From Tetrapyrgos nigripes (lineage: Eukaryota > Basidiomycota > Agaricomycetes > Agaricales > Campanellaceae), in NCBI GenBank assembly GCA_013368315.1, contig JAACJM010000110.1, positions 1-64,000 of the forward strand: a stretch of 64,000 nt of DNA. Direction: 5' to 3'. Position numbers and translations under genes: made by a program. Under the pieces are notes generated by a model, which was not told the origin of the DNA, did not search any database, and saw nothing but the letters and a program-made list of their open reading frames with translations. Shown here in pieces: positions 59,931 to 64,000 of the stretch (positions are counted from its first letter, which is position 1; each line of letters begins with the position of its first letter).

Positions 59931-60694
59931 GATAAATCTATTTGGCAACCCCGCTGCCAGCGGCAACCCTAGATGCTTATTAGGCAACCCCGTGGGAAGA
60001 GTCTCCTCCCACGCCGTTGACTTGTCCATCCTGGCTCTCCTGAACGTCCTCTGTGCCTTAGACGACCAGACATGGTGTCCTATCATGTTCTTTGATGCAT
60101 AGAATACTCGCATACCCTCATTATATATTAAATAACATAGAATATTTGTTTTCTAAGCTCTTGACTTCTTATACTTATAACTTCAGAGGAAGAATGGACT
60201 AAGTACGTCGACGGTGCAAGCACTGGCAAAGCGTGGGCATACACGGTCTGCTATGTGTCTCGGACACCTCAAAAACCTAAAGCATTGAACGATAACCTAT
60301 AAATGTCCTACTGTAGTTGTAAAAATGAGCTAAGTTCCTTGTTGGCTTTGTAACCTCCAAGTTCCTGTCTCAATGACTGATCGTTTGCAGCTTCTCAAGA
60401 TGCTTGAGCATCCAAAAATATGAATATGACTGATATGACTGATATTATCAGTCAGTGATAGTCAATGATTGGTTTGCATTGAGGCTGGAAGCAAAGTTAG
60501 GGGTCTTGGGCGGCATAGGGCTCAAAATACAAAAAGGCTCGTCACTCGTGTTGTTCGACCAATTTAAATCTGCAGCAAGACACTATCCAAAGTCATCTAA
60601 GGTGCAGAGGACGTTCGGGAGAGCCAGAATGGACAAGTCAACGGCGGGGGAGGAGACTTCCCACGGGGTTGCCAAATAGATTTATCCGGTAGGA
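59930..60694. repeat. Inverted duplication (about 90-150-bp arms)
   Basis: Sequence at about 59931-60073 is repeated in reverse at about 60598-60692, both containing GATAAATCTATTTGGCAACC and GTTGACTTGTCCAT. The left copy has an extra 40 or so bases made of GGCAACCC units. Both copies can be read as the peptide RTFRRARMDKSTA or RTFGRARMDKSTA, minus strand in the left arm and plus in the right. The roughly 520-bp spacer shows nothing. Confidence 0.7.
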
Positions 60695-61426
60695 GGTCTT
60701 GTAGCATTGCCAGCTAACTATTTCTGGGACCCGAGAAGCTAAAACTACATTAAACTCCAGTGTCTTGTAGGTAGGTTGATGAAATGAAATGACTTGGTTC
60801 AAGTTTACGAGGCTCTTTAGGGTCTCTGAAATTCATATCGAGTCAGAGACAGTAAAACCATAGCCTAGAAGCGATAAGTAGGTATGAGTCCAGAAACGCA
60901 TGGTAGATAGAGGTCGAAGTCGTGGATGAGAGTCCTGGGAAAGCCACGGCGACGTCGCGTGGTAGTGTCCCTATTCGTCTGGCGCGTGCATGACTGTGTT
61001 ATTATGCAAATAGTTTCTCTATTAGATGCTCTCCAGCTCTCATCAAAGATTACGTTCATATATATGTACGTCTAGAGGGCAACCTGGGGAGGTGAAGACG
61101 AGTACAGTGTCGATGGGTATTAACCGATCCAGAGCCTAGAAGTCCAAGAAGCAGAAGCATACGGTTCGACCGGCGGCGCGGATTCTTCCGCCGGATATTA
61201 ATTATTAATAATATTATAGTAATGCTAGGAGGATACGAATTCGGGGAGCGGAGTTAGTGGATGGAGATATGTAGGTATAGTGGGTTTAAAGAAAAGAGTG
61301 TGGAGGCACTGCTGGCAACGTTGGGAGCGTAGGATTGGCATTTTTTTTTGGCCAGGGAAAATGCCAGTCGAGTCGGTTGGTCAGAATGACGCGACGAAAA
61401 AAATAAAACAGAAAAATTATTAGGTA
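60695..61426. other. No recognisable gene
   Basis: Short frames; a TTACGAGGCTCTTTAGGG string near 60809 is similar to, but not clearly part of, the asymmetric-end element family. Confidence 0.4.
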
Positions 61427-61947
61427 CGGTCAAAGTGCGCTTATTTGGGCGCTGAAGTGCCTGCTTATTTTTTAAAAGAAATAAATGGAAAATAGTATTT
61501 TGAATATCTGCATCTGCAGCGATCGCTGAAACAATAAAATATATGCTGTTGATTATTCACTCTACCCAACCTTACTCTAGGGTTTGACATGAGCTCTCTA
61601 GACAAATTCAGAGGTGAAGAGTACGCCATGGCCGTGCCCAGTCTGAAGACACACAAGACAGTCAAAAGTGTCGTCCAGGAAGGCCTCGTAGATCTAAGGA
61701 CAAACCCAAGCCTACGGATCAAGCTGCTATCACCAAATGCAAGAGCATTGTGGTGGTTGCAAAGCACGAGCAGCCTGGAGCAGCCGTGCAAGGTCCTCAT
61801 CAATCACTGTACAAATTTTAAACCGATAGATATGTATATAATAAAATGTAAAAATAAGTCGGTCGGTCAAAGGACAACCTTGCTGAACTTTGCTCCGAAT
61901 AAAAACAACAAAGGATCAGCGGAATATTTTATTCCACACTTTGACCG
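61427..61947. mobile_element. About 0.5-kb TIR element, Tc1/pogo-like
   Basis: Inverted ends CGGTCAAAGTG at 61427 and CACTTTGACCG ending at 61947, each flanked by TA. The symmetry extends six or more bases further out (ATTAGG / CCTAAT), so the true end may be slightly outside. An internal plus frame (61589-61954) starts MSSLDKFRGEEYAMAVPSLK and resembles no catalytic domain I can name. Likely a deletion derivative of a Fot1/pogo-type element. Confidence 0.6.
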
Positions 61948-61955
61948 TACCTAAT

Positions 61956-64000
61956 GAAAGAATGACATAAAGGAGGTGAAGACAAGAGATGGTCAGCAGC
62001 TTCACGTCAAATCCCAGCGCTGTCCTTTGAAAGAAGACAAGGACACTGGGTGGCACGAGGCTTCTCCTGGCGGTGGCGTATCAGTTCTTGATCCCAGCCC
62101 GGGTAAACCACACCTTCTCCTGCTCGCGGCCTCCACCATCTGCCATGACACAAAATCAAAAAATATGCATTTCATGGTAAAGACGGCAGCTCAGAGTCAA
62201 ATGGGAGGGAAATGATTTAGGAAGGTACGGAAGGGAATATTTATTTCCGACTATCTTCGGCCGGGTTTCTGGGACCTGGATCGGAAAATACCCATCGACG
62301 TATCACTCGGTGAAGACGCGTGTCTGGGGGTTCCGTTGCCCGGGTAATACATACACTCCTCCTCTCTGTCATCGTACCTTACTTTTCGGGGATATCTAAT
62401 AGTACTCAAGAGTACCAAGTATCTGGATCTTGCACCTTTTGTGCTGTCCCCCGGGCCCGAGATGGGTCAGATCCAAATGTGCATCAATTTTATGTAATTC
62501 CGAGATTCTCAGGTAAGAGTTTCACCTCCCCGTCGCCCAGTCTGGGCAGGGGTATTCTCTATATCCGGCATTCCAGAAACACACTCTCGCCTCGTCCAGT
62601 ACAAATATCGTACATAAGATAGATAGATGGATAATACACGGTAATCACCTTAATCGAGGTCGTGGCAGGTTATGTAATGCTGTACGGACAAACTCGCGGG
62701 AGGGGTCTGTCCGGCAGGTGGCGAGCTCAGCGGAGCACGGTTACTTCTCAGCTTGTACGCCTTCCAGGTCAGATGACAGGGAACCCAGAACGATTGAGGA
62801 GACTGCTTTCCATAGGCAGTCCACAAGACCCAACCATCACCCGCGCGTACCTCCGGGTGCGTTGTCGTCGTTCCGGCCTCCTCGAGACTCGGACACTCGA
62901 GCAGAGCCGTTATCCCATAGTCCAGTACCGTCAGACAGTCCTGGCGAGGTCTCATACACAGTAATCCCCATGTTGTCCCCCAAAAACCTCCAAACCTTTT
63001 GCACTCCTCGCATCTGCCTCTCACATTCACATCCATCCTCACGTCGTCCTACGCTATCCACGTCGTTCTTCCAAACCCTCATGTGCCACATTGCACAAAA
63101 ACAATGACTTGAGCACGGCTCATCATCCATACTGCATCCAGCTGTGCTTCGACCCACTCAGAGCACTCTTACGGCCTTTCAGTGTAAGCTTGAGATCCTG
63201 GAAGACCAGAAGTCAGTGCCACCTGGCGTCTCGTCATCGAAATGAAGGATCTTTGCCGCATTACTCCCACTCCCCAATCATTTCCGAATCTCTTTCTTCC
63301 CAAGCCAAAGCTGTCTATGCGACTTTTCACACCTTTTCACTACGTGCTCTTCCTACATCTTTTCTTGCTCCCATACACCATGAAACTGTTCCACGCCCTC
63401 CTACCTTACTACCACTTCCCTTCATTATCCCTGCAAAGCTTCACACACATCCTCCCAGACTGCGACGAAATTTTTTCCTTGCCAGCCGAAATTCCTTCAC
63501 ACCTTTTCCCATTCTTTACTCACTTCGGGTCACTCCTATACCCCATCTACCAACACACCATGTACTGCTCCCTGTACCATCTCACCGTTCATGTCCACTC
63601 TTGCACATATGTACATCCCCAGTGACCAAATATTTTCTTTCTTGTCCAGTTTGGTTCCTCATGTAATCCAGGGCCTTGTATTTCCCACGCCACATGTTAC
63701 CTTCCGTGTCCCCTACCTATGTCATTACTGTGCTTCATGTATCATCTCTCCGCCCATGCCGTCACACTCTGCTCTGCTGCTACTTCTACTTATTACTATC
63801 TAGTGCATCATGTATAGCCTATCCCTCCCCCCATGTCCTCTTCTGCACATTTTCACTTCCACTTCTTCGAGTCCGTATCTCCTCTATACTTTTACAAGTC
63901 TGGTTCATCGAGGTTGATAAACTTGGTCTTAATTAGGCGTAGATGAATATCATCCATGTAAATATGTAAACATATATTCGGTTGTCTGCCTAGGGGAGAC
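61956..64000. other. No recognisable gene; pyrimidine-rich end
   Basis: Overlapping frames of 80-190 codons on both strands come from C/T-rich low-complexity DNA (about 63200-63900). The longest (63091-63666 plus) has no motif. The minus frames 62650-63157 also lack motifs. Confidence 0.4.

Noticed and set aside
63091..63666. 191-codon plus frame near the right edge
   Set aside because: Pyrimidine-rich low-complexity sequence with two other long overlapping frames; no domain.
1..64000. CRISPR array or bacterial operon signals
   Set aside because: Spliceosomal introns throughout and no regularly spaced identical repeats; the TGGGAAGTCCCA array has irregular spacing and related spacers.

Overview
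The window looks like accessory DNA from a filamentous fungus, most likely an agaricomycete basidiomycete. Genes are split by many short GT-AG introns of about 47-66 bp. The mobile elements are of types common in mushrooms: a CACTA/Tnp2 element, a DUF6589-type protein and a degenerate Copia. About half of the sequence has no recognisable gene and is rich in simple repeats and MITE-like inverted repeats.

Layout. 1-5,450: unrecognised DNA, a tandem repeat and a decayed Copia retrotransposon (with a MITE nested in it) ending in a 3' LTR. 6,071-21,811: remains of a polyketide locus, comprising an FAD monooxygenase (minus, C-terminus truncated), an intact LovC-like trans-acting enoyl reductase (minus) and a highly reducing PKS (plus; KS-AT-DH-degenerate MT/ER-KR). 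The PKS exons still splice in frame but are broken by three separate insertions, and no ACP is visible. 23,643-29,786: a compact 6.1-kb element bounded by 39-bp terminal inverted repeats. It holds only two convergent genes, a RecQ-like helicase (701 codons, intact) and a large DUF6589-like protein (about 1,135 codons, one frameshift). This is the strongest candidate for an undescribed mobile system. 32,469-34,222: a stretch bounded by inverted clusters of a GGCACGCAGG motif. 34,985-35,640: a palindromic minisatellite. 36,495-38,447: an apparently intact WD40-type host gene. 45,082-46,393: an epoxide-hydrolase-like gene with a frameshift. 49,748-56,253: a complete CACTA element with imperfect inverted ends, a 3-bp GAG target duplication, an intact 1,016-codon Tnp2-like transposase and two accessory genes. 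56,254-64,000: purine- or pyrimidine-rich DNA, MITEs and a short Tc1/pogo-like remnant.

How it fits together. The trans-ER, monooxygenase and PKS would have formed a small biosynthetic cluster. The PKS has an ER region that looks degraded, which fits a partner ER in trans. The cluster is now dead: two insertions in opposite orientation belong to one element family with unusual asymmetric ends, and a third is a foldback MITE. The two intact-looking autonomous elements (helicase/DUF6589 and CACTA) show that this region has been an active landing site. All family names come from motif recognition by eye; no database search was run.
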